A stretch of 64,000 nucleotides of DNA from CAITZA01 sp937915285 (GCA_036821825.1 DAISIV010000004.1:62001-126000); one strand, 5' to 3'; positions 52,590-62,457 are shown, counted from the stretch's first letter. Notes: a model not told the origin generated them from the sequence alone. Translations and numbers: made by a program.

Positions 52590-52621
52590 AGGCGTCTTTC
52601 CCTACTCGGGGAGACGCCTTA
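52590..52621 (+). terminator. Hairpin after serA
   Basis: AGGCGTCT (52590-52597) and AGACGCCT (52612-52619) pair perfectly with a 14-base loop; only a very short U-run follows. Probably the serA terminator or an RNA stabiliser. Confidence 0.6.
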
Positions 52622-52649
52622 AACCATTTATTTAGTCTGGTTCGTAACA

Positions 52650-53294
52650 ATGCTGAATATAAAGGATCTTTCAGGCCCGGCTCTTCCCAAGCAGGATAAT
52701 TACGAGCGCGCTCTGAAACTCGGATTAGAGGCTTTCGCCAGGAAAGACCCTGGGAGAGTAGCCGACAAAGCAGGGGCCGAACTTTCAGGTAGAAAACTAA
52801 TTTTACCACACCTGGACAAGCATCTGGCGCTTGACCTGGATAGCCATCAATTCACCATAACGGAAACCGGTGAAGAGGCCCAAATATGGCTAAACATCCT
52901 CGCAATACATTATCTCAACAACTCCGACGGAAGACAGCCTCTAGGGAAATTAAAACATTTCAGGGAATTCAAGGAAGGTAGCTTCTACGAGCCCGCTTTC
53001 AATAGACGCACCAAAGAAATTCTGATCGCCGTTTTTGGCTCTAATCCGCAGGGAATGATTGACGCGGCGAGAAAGCTAAATGGCAAGATAATCGACTCAG
53101 CGGATGCAGCGGTTGAACTACCGTATTTTCCTATGCTTCCCATTACCTGCCTTCTCTGGAGAGGTGACGAGGAATTCCCTGCGGAAGCCAGCGTGCTTTT
53201 TGACGAAACTGCCGAAATGTTTTTCAGCGCTGAGGACATGGCGGTAGCCGGACAGATGGCGGTTCTTGAATTGATGAGGAATGTCAAGCGTTGA
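52650..53294 (+). CDS. DUF3786-domain protein
   Basis: A 214-residue protein matching the DUF3786 pattern: N-terminal YERALKLGLEAFARKDP, central WLNILAIHYLNNSDGRQPLGKLKHFREFKEGSFYEPAF (seen in order), and C-terminal LPITCLLWRGDEEFPAEASVLFDETAEMF. The family is frequent in anaerobes with the Wood-Ljungdahl pathway and often sits near corrinoid or CO dehydrogenase genes; its function is not established. It precedes the CooC-like gene by 74 bases. Confidence 0.85.
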   Translation: MLNIKDLSGPALPKQDNYERALKLGLEAFARKDPGRVADKAGAELSGRKLILPHLDKHLALDLDSHQFTITETGEEAQIWLNILAIHYLNNSDGRQPLGKLKHFREFKEGSFYEPAFNRRTKEILIAVFGSNPQGMIDAARKLNGKIIDSADAAVELPYFPMLPITCLLWRGDEEFPAEASVLFDETAEMFFSAEDMAVAGQMAVLELMRNVKR

Positions 53295-53368
53295 AAAGAT
53301 GTACAGCTTTTCACGTTGGTTAAATTGCTAAATCTTTTTACGGTTGATTTGAAATGTGAGGCCGAAAA

Positions 53369-54127
53369 ATGAAAATTGCGGTATCTGGTAAAGGTGGAGT
53401 TGGTAAGACGACATTGAGCAGTTTGCTTGCCCGCCACTGGGCTAGGAAGGGATTCAGGGTATTGGCCGTTGACGCTGATCCCGACGCAAACCTCGGTTCA
53501 GCCTTGGGAATAGATACATCGGAAATAGTGCCAATTGCAAAAATGGAAGACCTCATCTACGAGAGGACGGAAAGCAAGAAGGGGACTGTTGGGGGATTCT
53601 TCAAAATGAACCCCAAGGTCGACGATCTTCCAGAAGCTTTGGGCAAAGAGAAGGACGGTGTGCGACTCCTGGTCATGGGAACGGTGAAGAAGGGTGGTGG
53701 CGGCTGTATTTGCCCCGAAAGCGTCATGCTCAAGGCTTTGGTGTCCCACTTGGTTCTGTATGAAAAAGATCTTGTCATAATGGATATGGAAGCAGGTATA
53801 GAACACCTCGGAAGAGGAACAGCCCAAGGAGTGGACAGGCTGGTCATTGTTGTGGAGCCAGGCCAGAGAAGCATAGAAACTGCGGCCAAGGTGCGTCAAC
53901 TCACCAGCGACATAGGGCTTCAAAAGGTCGTGGCCGTTGGCAGCAAGATCAGGAACAAGGAGCAGGAGGCTTTTCTTGTCAACAGCCTGGGCGGCATACC
54001 GCTCATAGGGGTGCTTCCGTTTTCCGAGGAGATAGCTGCTGCTGACCTCGAGAATCGTCCGCCTTCCCTGGATGACCCAGTAATAAACAAGGCCATTTCA
54101 GAAATAGCTGAGAAACTGGAAAGCTAG
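53369..54127 (+). CDS. cooC: CooC-like nickel-insertion ATPase
   Basis: A 252-residue SIMIBI ATPase: deviant Walker A GKGGVGKTTLSSLLA at the start, VDADPDANLGSALG, VIMDMEAGIEHLGRG and a CxC metal motif in GGGGCICPES. This set is typical of CooC, the ATPase that loads Ni into the CO dehydrogenase C-cluster. Neighbours DUF3786 and folD agree with a CO dehydrogenase/acetyl-CoA synthase or CO2-fixing context, though no CODH gene is in the window. MinD-type partition ATPases are the alternative but lack the CxC motif. Confidence 0.88.
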   Translation: MKIAVSGKGGVGKTTLSSLLARHWARKGFRVLAVDADPDANLGSALGIDTSEIVPIAKMEDLIYERTESKKGTVGGFFKMNPKVDDLPEALGKEKDGVRLLVMGTVKKGGGGCICPESVMLKALVSHLVLYEKDLVIMDMEAGIEHLGRGTAQGVDRLVIVVEPGQRSIETAAKVRQLTSDIGLQKVVAVGSKIRNKEQEAFLVNSLGGIPLIGVLPFSEEIAAADLENRPPSLDDPVINKAISEIAEKLES

Positions 54128-54327
54128 ACAGATCAACGGACTTGATGGCCTCATGTTTCAGCGTCAGCATTAATTTAAGCGGTTTAAACTCTGGCTTTTC
54201 ATAAGATCAGGGAATGTGGTCCGGAAATGAGTTTAAGGGGGGCGCAAAGAATACCGAACTGTATGCCTGAGCGCCAGTTTTTATATAACTATCTGAAAAC
54301 AAATACAATTCTTCCAAGGAGGACGGA

Positions 54328-55206
54328 ATGGCAGCCAAAGTTATCAGTGGCAATGAAGTATCCCAGATTCTTAAAGACGAGATGAAGGAAGAGGTAGTCA
54401 AGCTCAAATCTCAGGGCCTTGAACCGTGCCTGGCGGTTATTCTGGTAGGCGATGACCCAGCCTCGAAAGTGTATGTTCTCAACAAAAAGAAAGCCTGTGA
54501 GTACATCGGCATCAAGTCCCTTGAAACTCGTCTTCCGGCTTCTACCACCACTGAAGAGTTGCTTGCAGTGATTGATGGTTATAACAAGGACAAGACAGTA
54601 CACGGCATTCTTTGTCAGTTACCTTTGCCCAAACACATCCCTGAAGCCAAGATATTGCGCTCAATACTGCCAGAGAAGGATGTGGACTGTTTTCATCCCT
54701 TCAACGTTGGTCTGATCAGCATCGGTGAAGTCAGGTTCCTTCCATGCACACCCGCCGGCGTCATCGAATTGATTAAGCGTGGCGGTTTTGAGACTTCAGG
54801 AAAGGACATCATCATTCTGGGCAGAAGTAACATCGTGGGCCGACCACTTTCAAACATGCTCGACCAGCGCGATATGAACGCCACAGTGACTATGTGTCAC
54901 ACAAAAACCAAGAATCTGAAACAGAGATGCCTTGAGGCCGACATTATAATCGCAGCCATCGGAAAACCCGAATATCTCAAAGGTGACATGGTCCGTGAGG
55001 GAGCGGTAGTCATCGATGTGGGAATCAACCGTGTTGATGCCCCAGGAACCGAGAAGGGCTTCAAGATTGTTGGCGACGTGGCCTATGATGAAGTCAAGGA
55101 GAAAGCCGCTGCAGTCACACCAGTGCCCGGCGGAGTTGGCCCCATGACAATTGCAATGCTTATGAAAAACACTCTGACAGCAGCCAAAGAAACGATGAAA
55201 AAATAG
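54328..55206 (+). CDS. folD: Bifunctional methylenetetrahydrofolate dehydrogenase/cyclohydrolase
   Basis: A 292-residue FolD with GDDPASKVYVLNKKKACEYIGI, the catalytic lysine region VHGILCQLPLPKHI, LLPEKDVDCFHPFN-type segment, NIVGRPLSNML and VGGVGPMTIAML near the end. It interconverts methylene-, methenyl- and formyl-tetrahydrofolate, a step of C1 metabolism and of the methyl branch of the Wood-Ljungdahl pathway. A strong terminator follows. Confidence 0.96.
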   Translation: MAAKVISGNEVSQILKDEMKEEVVKLKSQGLEPCLAVILVGDDPASKVYVLNKKKACEYIGIKSLETRLPASTTTEELLAVIDGYNKDKTVHGILCQLPLPKHIPEAKILRSILPEKDVDCFHPFNVGLISIGEVRFLPCTPAGVIELIKRGGFETSGKDIIILGRSNIVGRPLSNMLDQRDMNATVTMCHTKTKNLKQRCLEADIIIAAIGKPEYLKGDMVREGAVVIDVGINRVDAPGTEKGFKIVGDVAYDEVKEKAAAVTPVPGGVGPMTIAMLMKNTLTAAKETMKK

Positions 55207-55215
55207 CTTTAACTA

Positions 55216-55249
55216 AAAAAGGCCCCGGAAAACACTCCAGGGCCTTTTT
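55216..55249. terminator. Bidirectional rho-independent terminator
   Basis: AAAAAGGCCC (55216-55225) pairs with GGGCCTTTTT (55240-55249), with an inner GG/CC pair and a T-run at the end. Serves folD and the convergent ribF. Confidence 0.9.
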
Positions 55250-55278
55250 AATTCTTGATTCCAAAAGTTTTTCAGGCC

Positions 55279-56205
55279 CTACAATATCTCCCTTGACCGC
55301 TCGATGTCCTTGCGTATCTGATCCCTCAGTTCTTCCACATCACTGAAGGTTAATTCGGGTCTGATTCGATCCACGACGAGTACTTCGATTCTCTGCCCGT
55401 AAATGTCCCGATCAAAATCAAGTATGTGCGCTTCATAGGATACACGTCGATCCTTGAATGTGGGGTTCCATCCAATGTTCATCACTCCGGACATGACATT
55501 GCTTCTATCATCACCAACAATGCAACGAACGGCGTAGACTCCGTCAGGTGGACAGAGCTTGGGATCAGGTTTGATGTTTGCGGTTGGAAATCCCAGTTTC
55601 TTTCCCCGGCTGTGGCCGTGAATAACCTTGCCGGCAATCTTGAACTCACGCCCCAGTAAACAGTTAGCTTTGCGTATCTCCCCGGCAAGCAGCAACTTCC
55701 TGATGCCACTGGATGATACTACTACACCATCGACCTTGACTGACGGAACTACATGAACGGTGAAACCAAGCTCATGCCCGGTGTTCTTGAGCATGCTTGC
55801 CGTTCCGGAACGGCCTTTCCCAAAACGATAGTTTTCTCCAACGAAAAGACTTCGCACCCCTAGTTCTTCAACTAGCGTATTTTCAACGAATTGATGCGGC
55901 GCCTGACTCGCATATTCCGGTGTAAACTCAGCGAGGATCAGAACATCAATTCCTAGGTCTTCAAGTATTTGCTGGCGTTCGGTTTCGGTGTTGATCCTCG
56001 GCACGTCCTTAACCTTGTTGAGAACGACCCTCGGATGCGGATCAAAAGTGTATACAACCGCTTCCTTTCCACGACTGTGCGCCGAGCTTACCGTCCGGGA
56101 TATGATTTCCCTGTGGCCCAGATGCACTCCATCAAAATTACCGATAGCCACAGAGGGAGAAGAAAACTTTTGGTATATTTTTTCACGAACTCTTAATATT
56201 TCCAT
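55279..56205 (-). CDS. ribF: Bifunctional riboflavin kinase/FMN adenylyltransferase
   Basis: A 308-residue RibF. N-terminal FAD synthetase domain with GNFDGVHLGHREI (~22-34), FTPEYASQAPHQFVEN and VGENYRFGKGRSG; C-terminal riboflavin kinase domain with HGHSRGKKLGFPTANI and DGVYAVRC. It makes FMN and FAD from riboflavin. It is the last gene of the minus-strand run from UPF0280 downward (99 bases after the LapA-like gene). Confidence 0.95.
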   Translation of the reverse strand: MEILRVREKIYQKFSSPSVAIGNFDGVHLGHREIISRTVSSAHSRGKEAVVYTFDPHPRVVLNKVKDVPRINTETERQQILEDLGIDVLILAEFTPEYASQAPHQFVENTLVEELGVRSLFVGENYRFGKGRSGTASMLKNTGHELGFTVHVVPSVKVDGVVVSSSGIRKLLLAGEIRKANCLLGREFKIAGKVIHGHSRGKKLGFPTANIKPDPKLCPPDGVYAVRCIVGDDRSNVMSGVMNIGWNPTFKDRRVSYEAHILDFDRDIYGQRIEVLVVDRIRPELTFSDVEELRDQIRKDIERSREIL

Positions 56206-56304
56206 TCACTCACAAGACGCTTCACGCCACCCTTCTGTTAAAACAGGATTAAATAAGGATCACCGGAGAACCAGTGTGTTGTCTTCAGGAGTCCATCCGG
56301 ATAT

Positions 56305-56733
56305 TTATGTCAGGCTTTGTTCAGGAGCGGTTGTCTGGGCCTCCGTAACCGTTGACTGAGCGGCATCAAGTTTCGACTTCAAACTCTCAACCTCAGTCGA
56401 TTTGTCTTCAATGTCTTTCTTCAGGTCCTGATTTTCCTTTTCAAGAGTCTTAATTTTGTCTGTAAGTCGTTTGACCTCGCCTGAATGTTCCTTATCAGTC
56501 TTCACCATCCTGCGTCTTTCGCCGATCCACTTCAACTGTGTTATGAAATCACCGAGAGCGGCAATAATTATTCCGAGAGATACACAAAATGTTACCAGTT
56601 CCCAAAAAGCTACCTTGATGGGCTCTTTCAATCCGAAATAGTTGATAGTGAGTTCAATATCCTTGTTCTTCATGAACAGGGATATCACCAGAATTACGAA
56701 GGCCAGTTCTATAAGCCTCTTCAAAAGTCTCAT
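56305..56733 (-). CDS. LapA-like membrane protein with coiled coil
   Basis: A 142-residue protein with two membrane segments (~8-20 and ~44-63), as in LapA/DUF1049 lipopolysaccharide-assembly proteins, then a basic stretch (GERRRMVKTDK) and a ~55-residue coiled coil (KIKTLEKENQDLKKDIEDKSTEVESLKSKL, ~90-120). Located between HIT and ribF genes on the same strand. LapA function here is inference. Confidence 0.7.
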   Translation of the reverse strand: MRLLKRLIELAFVILVISLFMKNKDIELTINYFGLKEPIKVAFWELVTFCVSLGIIIAALGDFITQLKWIGERRRMVKTDKEHSGEVKRLTDKIKTLEKENQDLKKDIEDKSTEVESLKSKLDAAQSTVTEAQTTAPEQSLT

Positions 56734-56735
56734 GG

Positions 56736-57245
56736 CTACTCCTTTTCTGACAAATCGCCAAATAGCTGCAAAAATGCCTCACTGAGTTTTTGGCGAGTTT
56801 CTCTTAAATGTTGAGGTATGACCCTGACGTCTGCCAGCACAGGCATGATGTTCGTATCTCCATTCCAGCGCGGAACGACATGGTAATGCACATGCTCCGC
56901 TATACCGGCGCCTGCCACCACTCCCAGGTTGATACCTATGTTGAAACCATCCGGATTCATTACCGTTCTTAATGCCTGGATAGACCTTGTAACCTCCTGG
57001 ACCAGAAGACTGTTTTCTTCCATTGACAGCAGGCAGATATCGGAGACGTGCCTGTAAGGTAATACCAGCACGTGGCCGTTATTGTAAGGGAATTTGTTCA
57101 TGATAGTGTAGGCGCCCCTGGCACGGTGAACTATCAGGTTTTCTTCATCCTCAGCGCTTGCCGGTTTTGTGCAGAAAATACATCCCGGTTCACGTTCTTT
57201 GCCTAAAATGTAGTCTATTCGCCAGGGAGCCCAAATGTAATCCAT
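56736..57245 (-). CDS. HIT-family hydrolase
   Basis: A 169-residue protein starting MDYIWAPWRIDYI, with the Fhit-like zinc pair CIFC, NNGHVLVLPYRHV and the HIT signature HVHYHVVPRW. It belongs to the long HIT type (Ap4A phosphorylase/adenylylsulfatase-like). The ATG at 57245 is chosen over a TTG five codons earlier. Its stop lies two bases before the start of the LapA-like gene. Confidence 0.9.
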   Translation of the reverse strand: MDYIWAPWRIDYILGKEREPGCIFCTKPASAEDEENLIVHRARGAYTIMNKFPYNNGHVLVLPYRHVSDICLLSMEENSLLVQEVTRSIQALRTVMNPDGFNIGINLGVVAGAGIAEHVHYHVVPRWNGDTNIMPVLADVRVIPQHLRETRQKLSEAFLQLFGDLSEKE

Positions 57246-57341
57246 GAAATTATACCACAATAAATCGCAATACGCCTGGACGGCGCCAGGCGTCGATCTG
57301 ATCTGTCGGGAACAAGCAAAGTATAATAGTCAATTACGGAC

Positions 57342-57833
57342 TTAAACATCAAGTTCTATGAAGCTGGCCCGCATAGAATCGTCATTTACCTCGAGAAGCC
57401 CCACGGTTCGTCCCGTCGGAAAGGCATTCCTGTAGGCTGATCCGGGATTGAACATCATGACGCCGTTGATTTCACCCCAGAAAGGCACGTGGGTGTGGCC
57501 ATAAACGATAATGTCAGGGGATTCTGGTGTGAAACGTTCGATTATTCTCTGAGGAAGCCCGTCTTTTGCTCCCCACCCATGAATGATTGCGATTTTCTTC
57601 GATTCAACTTTAAGAACCCTTGTTTGAGGGGCCAGATCAAATACATCATAGTCATCCATATTACCGCATACGGCCAGGACTCCCCGCTCATCCAGACGCT
57701 CAAGAACTCGTCTTGTGACTATGTCACCGGCATGCAGGATCATGTCCGTATCAGAAAAAAGTTCTTCGAGAATGTATTCCAGGCTTCGGTCCGGGGTTCG
57801 TAAATGAGTGTCCGACAAAACTCCTATTTTCAT
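57342..57833 (-). CDS. YfcE/MJ0936-type metallophosphoesterase
   Basis: A 163-residue phosphoesterase starting MKIGVLSDTHL, with metal motifs ILHAGDIV, CGNMDDYDVFD and YGHTHVPFWG, and HGWGAKDG. These give the complete two-metal site of the YfcE family. It follows UPF0280 by 7 bases (ATG 57833; a longer upstream start at 57878 overlaps UPF0280 and lacks motif support). Confidence 0.9.
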   Translation of the reverse strand: MKIGVLSDTHLRTPDRSLEYILEELFSDTDMILHAGDIVTRRVLERLDERGVLAVCGNMDDYDVFDLAPQTRVLKVESKKIAIIHGWGAKDGLPQRIIERFTPESPDIIVYGHTHVPFWGEINGVMMFNPGSAYRNAFPTGRTVGLLEVNDDSMRASFIELDV

Positions 57834-57840
57834 CGGAATC

Positions 57841-58596
57841 TCAACCCCCGGCAGCCATGTTACTGGATTTGGCGCCATTAAGGCACTTCACGTTAAGGCT
57901 GCCACCGAAGACAACCTGATCGCCGGATATTATCACCACCCCACCGACATCCGAGTAAGCCTCAGCCCTGTTAAGCGCGGATTTCAGGGATTCACCCGAA
58001 TCCAATCTGGAGCCTAGATCTTTGGCAAACGCTGACGCCCATCCCGCCGTACGAGATAAAACGGTCACAGCCTGAATACCTTTTCCAGGAACATATGTTG
58101 AAACCCCGAAAATGTTCCTGGCTCCCGGTAATTGCAAAATGAGCTTGTTGTGAAGCGGAGATCCTTTTGCATAAACATAAATGTCTATGGGTGTTGACGA
58201 TTTTACGAAGGTATCTCCACCGCTCGAAACTACCAGGACCGGTGATTGGGGCATGAGGTCTCTACCGACAAAATCAGCCATTGCGCCGCTCATGCACGCC
58301 ATGGGAGCAACCCCGGTGTTTCTGCATGCCAGATCGCAGTATCTGACAATTTCAGGAGCCGATGAATATATCTGAATCGGTGACTGCGTGTCCCGAAAGG
58401 CCGGATGCTGTCTTAAATATTCTTCTATCTGATACCTGTACCTGAATACCGACTCTTTGGCTTTCGCCGTCAGGTCGGATTGCGCCTGAACGTGGATGCT
58501 AGTATCCCGGACACCCACCTCAAATGTTACAGACTGGCTCACAGGGATCCTGTTTCTGTAATTTTTAGTCTCGTAAATGTCTTGAATAGCAGTCAT
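57841..58596 (-). CDS. UPF0280 family protein
   Basis: A 251-residue protein matching UPF0280, an ApbE-like fold family seen in anaerobes and methanogens: KESVFRYRYQIEEYLRQHPAF, CRNTGVAPMACMSGAMADFVG (the most conserved segment), VVSSGGDTFVKS, and KAYSDVGGVVIISGD-type end (AEAYSDVGGVVII). Function unknown; a link with thiamine or flavin chemistry has been proposed for ApbE relatives only. First gene of the minus-strand run to ribF. Confidence 0.88.
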   Translation of the reverse strand: MTAIQDIYETKNYRNRIPVSQSVTFEVGVRDTSIHVQAQSDLTAKAKESVFRYRYQIEEYLRQHPAFRDTQSPIQIYSSAPEIVRYCDLACRNTGVAPMACMSGAMADFVGRDLMPQSPVLVVSSGGDTFVKSSTPIDIYVYAKGSPLHNKLILQLPGARNIFGVSTYVPGKGIQAVTVLSRTAGWASAFAKDLGSRLDSGESLKSALNRAEAYSDVGGVVIISGDQVVFGGSLNVKCLNGAKSSNMAAGG

Positions 58597-59209
58597 GGGC
58601 CTTCCTGTTCCAGAAGTTGCGTCCTGAAGTTGTCGGTTCGGAATCTGAACCTGCAGTAGCCAGGGCTGTCAAATCTACTGAACGGGTGCAAATTTATCAG
58701 AGATTGTAAAATTTTAGGCTTCTCTGACAAACCAGTCCGTTCAAAATTGAACCGAATTATTATTAAGGGTTAGCATACTGTCAAGGATAATTTCCCAGCC
58801 AGGCCGCAAGCTCTTAACTTTTATGATATCGCTTCACAGTTTTTTCACTCTGGGCCACATTATCATTGCGCCGGAGGATCCTCGCAAATCCACCCATTCT
58901 GCGGGCGCCTGGAAGTAATTCACCCAAACGGATGGAAATTTGTTGATTCAATGTCAGAAACTTTTTCCAATCTGCCATGTAACATGCTAAAATTGTAACA
59001 ACTTACAACATACGCGACAATTCAGTGACTCATCAGGAAATATATTGCCTTCCTGGCGCTCTAAACATGACGGGTAGCTTATGATTTCTGCTTTCAGATT
59101 TTTTGCCCTGCTCCGATATAAAATTGACTCGGCTGTCAAATTCCTGATCCTTTTTCGGCCATTTGTGATAGTCTAACTTGTTTAGGTTAAGGCTTATTCT
59201 GGAAAAAAA
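58597..59209. other. 613-base divergent gap before the radical SAM gene
   Basis: No gene with a convincing start was found on either strand. No strong hairpin or operator repeat was seen. The region should carry the divergent promoters of the UPF0280 run and of the B12-radical SAM gene. Confidence 0.4.
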
Positions 59210-60796
59210 ATGAAAATTCTTTTGATTCACCCCAAATATCCCCAGACATTCTGGTCATTTGACAAGGTGCTCCGGATGACTGGCAAGAAGGCCCTGGTGC
59301 CTCCGCTAGGCTTGATAACCCTCGCCGCTCTATTTCCACCGGAGTGGGAAACCCGACTGGTGGACATGGTCTTTCAGGAGGTATCAGATGAAATATGGGA
59401 TGAAACTGATGTTGTGATGATATCAGGCATGGGTATTCAGCATAAGAGCATCCTGGAGACAATCAGCGAGGCAAAGCGTCGAGGCAAATTCGTTGTTGTG
59501 GGAGGGGCATCCGTCTTCCACTTTCCTGAAGACGCAATCAGTAGCGGCGCGGACATTGTAGTGGTTGGAGAGGCTGAGGTTGCCATCGGGGATTTGATCA
59601 AGGCTGTCGACGAAAGACAGGGCGGCCTAATAATTTATTCGGACGATAAGGCAGTGATGACTGAAAGCCCGATTCCGCGCTTTGAACTCCTGGACATAAA
59701 CAAATACGTGGACATGGCCATTCAGTATTCTCGCGGTTGTCCATTCCAATGCGAGTTTTGTGATGTAACCCTGATGCTGGGCAGGAAGGTCAGGACGAAA
59801 AGTCCCGGACAGGTGATTGCCGAACTGAGCAAGCTGTACGACCTGGGATGGCGTAGACTGGTATTTTTCGTGGATGACAATTTCATCGGTAATATTCATC
59901 AGACCAAGTTGCTTCTGAAAGAACTCGTACCCTGGATGCAATCACGCGGAATGCCATTCAATTTCTCAACGCAGGCATCCGTAAATATGGCAAACGATCC
60001 AGTCCTTCTGGAGCAAATGTTCAAGGCAGGATTCTTCAGGGTATTCCTGGGAATTGAGACTCCGGACAAGGAGAGTTTAAAGGAAGCCCGGAAATATCAA
60101 AACGCAGGAATAGATCTTGTTTCAGCCTGCAGGAAAATATCATCCGCTGGTTTTCAGGTAATTGCAGGAACCATCCTTGGGTTTGACAATGAGAAGCCTG
60201 AGGCTGGAAAGAGGTTGATCGAGTTTGCCAATCAGACCAACATTCCGGAGATATTTGCAACGCTTCTTCAGGCCGGTCCAGGAACCGACATGTGGAACAG
60301 GCTTGAAAGTCAGGGGCGGTTGTTGAATGCAGACTTCGACACCATCAGTAACCAGACAGCCCTAATAAATTTCATACCAACAAGGCCACTCGAGGAAATA
60401 GTTTCCGAATTTGTGGAGCTATACCAGATCCTTTATGCGCCAAAAAATTTCCTCAAAAGGGCTTACGAACATTACTCTGGAATGAACCCTCCAAAGGTCA
60501 AAAAATCATTTAAACTTCCGTATTTCATGGAATTGAGGGCCGCGGTCATAGCGATTTTCAGGAATGGTTTCGTGTATGATAGCAGACTTGATTTCTGGTC
60601 CTATTTCTTGAGAGCAATCTGGCTTTTTCCGGACCGTCTGGACAGGTTCGTTACAGCACTGGTGGTCGCTGAACATTACTATGAATTCAGGCAGTCTCTG
60701 ATATCAAATCTCAACTCTCAACTCGAAAAACTGACAGAGGAAGAGAAAAATCAGTTCTTTGTCAGCCAGATTCCTGCATCGACCCCTTCCACATGA
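59210..60796 (+). CDS. B12-binding radical SAM protein (DUF4070 type)
   Basis: A 528-residue protein. N-terminal cobalamin-binding domain (~1-150, MKILLIHPKYPQTFW...PLGLITLAALFPPEW, GGASVFHFPE), then radical SAM motif SRGCPFQCEFCDV (~174-186), ATP-cone-like GIETPDKESLKEA, and a C-terminal DUF4070-like part (~360-528). This architecture covers many B12-dependent methylases, including HpnP-type hopanoid C-2 methylase relatives; which one cannot be said. It is monocistronic. Confidence 0.82.
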   Translation: MKILLIHPKYPQTFWSFDKVLRMTGKKALVPPLGLITLAALFPPEWETRLVDMVFQEVSDEIWDETDVVMISGMGIQHKSILETISEAKRRGKFVVVGGASVFHFPEDAISSGADIVVVGEAEVAIGDLIKAVDERQGGLIIYSDDKAVMTESPIPRFELLDINKYVDMAIQYSRGCPFQCEFCDVTLMLGRKVRTKSPGQVIAELSKLYDLGWRRLVFFVDDNFIGNIHQTKLLLKELVPWMQSRGMPFNFSTQASVNMANDPVLLEQMFKAGFFRVFLGIETPDKESLKEARKYQNAGIDLVSACRKISSAGFQVIAGTILGFDNEKPEAGKRLIEFANQTNIPEIFATLLQAGPGTDMWNRLESQGRLLNADFDTISNQTALINFIPTRPLEEIVSEFVELYQILYAPKNFLKRAYEHYSGMNPPKVKKSFKLPYFMELRAAVIAIFRNGFVYDSRLDFWSYFLRAIWLFPDRLDRFVTALVVAEHYYEFRQSLISNLNSQLEKLTEEEKNQFFVSQIPASTPST

Positions 60797-60869
60797 TCAT
60801 TTTTCATTATGAGAGAGGTCCCAGACACTAGTTTTGGATGGTGAAAAACCGCGTTCTTAGGACTGGGGC

Positions 60870-62204
60870 CTAGTCCTCCGATTCCCTGGACTTACCTGAA
60901 ACCCCGTCTGAAATCAGTGATTGCAGATCATAAGCTCTCAACTGGCTTCTGGATCTCAGGAATGCCAGCCAGTCGGTCTTTTTTCGTTCCAGGGTGATTA
61001 GCCTTGGCCCGTCAAGACCCGGTAAGGTGTCCACAGTGAAGTCGGTCACCATTCCCTGGACCTTTGGGGTAGCCCATCTCTCTTCCAGCGCATCACCCGT
61101 CCACACAAGGCCCTTGATTCTACCCTCTTCAAGCATCTTGGTGCGGCTGAGCATGCGCATCGTTTTAGAACTGTGCGATATGGCGAGAATTTCGTAACGT
61201 GAATCCTTATCCACATCCATTGACATGATCCTGGGTCTGACATAGGCGGTATCCGCTACCATGTCTTTTTCAGAATCCTTGCTCACTTCAGGTCCCACCC
61301 ACCTCAGGATTATATCGGAACCGCCATAATAGGATTTCGACACATATAGCCTCTTTCCCGAGGGCTCGTACAATCTCAGGTGATCCTCCCTGTCGTAAAC
61401 GGCTATCAGTGGTTTTCTCTGTCCCTCAAAATCTCCAATGGTGAAACCGAAGATCGGAATCTTCAATGGAGTCCCGAAGCGCTCTCCCACCAACAGTTCA
61501 TTCCCCTTGTCCTCGATGTTGAAAATGGGTCCTTCATACATTTTACTCATACCCTTGCGCTGACCCAGCAGGATCGGGCCTCGGGTAGGGTAATTGATCA
61601 CCCTCAGAAAATAGGGAAACTCACTTATGACCGGAGTCAGGGTTCCTCCCCTGTATTCCAGAACAAACGAACTCACCGACCCCCTGTTCTGAGCCGTCAC
61701 ATATATCCTCGCAGGACCCTGCTTGCGAACCTTTGCTACATCAATGGCCTTTATTTCAAGATTGCCCGTGTTGTATTCGGTTACGAGGTTCATTTGCCCG
61801 GCATTGAACCGGTGAAGATAAACATTGGAAGGGTCAGCCACGACAATGTCGTTTTTTCCATCGCCGTCTACGTCCCCTACCCCCAACCCAACTGCCAGCA
61901 GGCTAAGCTCCTCACTCCGCCAAATCTTTTCACCAGTTGAAGTTTTGGGCGACGATTCCTTCGAACTCTGAGCCACGAGAGATCTCACGATGGCGCTCTT
62001 TTCCACACCAGATTCGCCTGGCAGGGTTGAGCCGATTTCTTTGTGGTCTCGGCCTGAGGCGCCTCCATGCAAGGTGACGGAATCGAGAGATGGATCGGCC
62101 GATGGATGAAAATAACTCGATTCAGCCATGACAGAAATTGTCAGAGCGCAAAAAACAAAAATAGAAATCACCGATAACCACAGCCTGTAAGAAAAGTTTG
62201 TCAT
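60870..62204 (-). CDS. Exported VCBS/FG-GAP repeat beta-propeller protein
   Basis: A 444-residue exported product (signal segment ~9-27, cleavage near VMA). Residues ~105-125 hold the calcium-loop motif VGDVDGDGKNDIVVADPSN, the FG-GAP/VCBS signature, and MDVDKDSRYEILAIS repeats it later; the rest is consistent with a seven-bladed propeller. GGAGGG lies 5-6 bases before the ATG. Envelope location and function unknown. Confidence 0.72.
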   Translation of the reverse strand: MTNFSYRLWLSVISIFVFCALTISVMAESSYFHPSADPSLDSVTLHGGASGRDHKEIGSTLPGESGVEKSAIVRSLVAQSSKESSPKTSTGEKIWRSEELSLLAVGLGVGDVDGDGKNDIVVADPSNVYLHRFNAGQMNLVTEYNTGNLEIKAIDVAKVRKQGPARIYVTAQNRGSVSSFVLEYRGGTLTPVISEFPYFLRVINYPTRGPILLGQRKGMSKMYEGPIFNIEDKGNELLVGERFGTPLKIPIFGFTIGDFEGQRKPLIAVYDREDHLRLYEPSGKRLYVSKSYYGGSDIILRWVGPEVSKDSEKDMVADTAYVRPRIMSMDVDKDSRYEILAISHSSKTMRMLSRTKMLEEGRIKGLVWTGDALEERWATPKVQGMVTDFTVDTLPGLDGPRLITLERKKTDWLAFLRSRSQLRAYDLQSLISDGVSGKSRESED

Positions 62205-62457
62205 TGCGCCCTCCGATCAACTGCGATGAAAAGTTTTCCTGAAATACCTAGCAAATTACCATGCCCTTTCAAGCACGTAATTACATTAACAATATAAGTC
62301 AAAGAATAAGAAAAATACAATCTGTTTGTTGAAATACTACATAATATATTATATTTATTATAAATTCAAGAAAGCTGTTTTGTGAGAACAGGTTGCTTTA
62401 CAATGAAATCCACGCTTATTTGTTTTGAAAAGGTGATACCTCTACCTGGGGACTGAA

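Noticed and set aside
59033..59230. Minus-strand 65-codon frame in the gap before the radical SAM gene.
   Set aside because: No ribosome site, no homology pattern, and it overlaps the start of the real gene.
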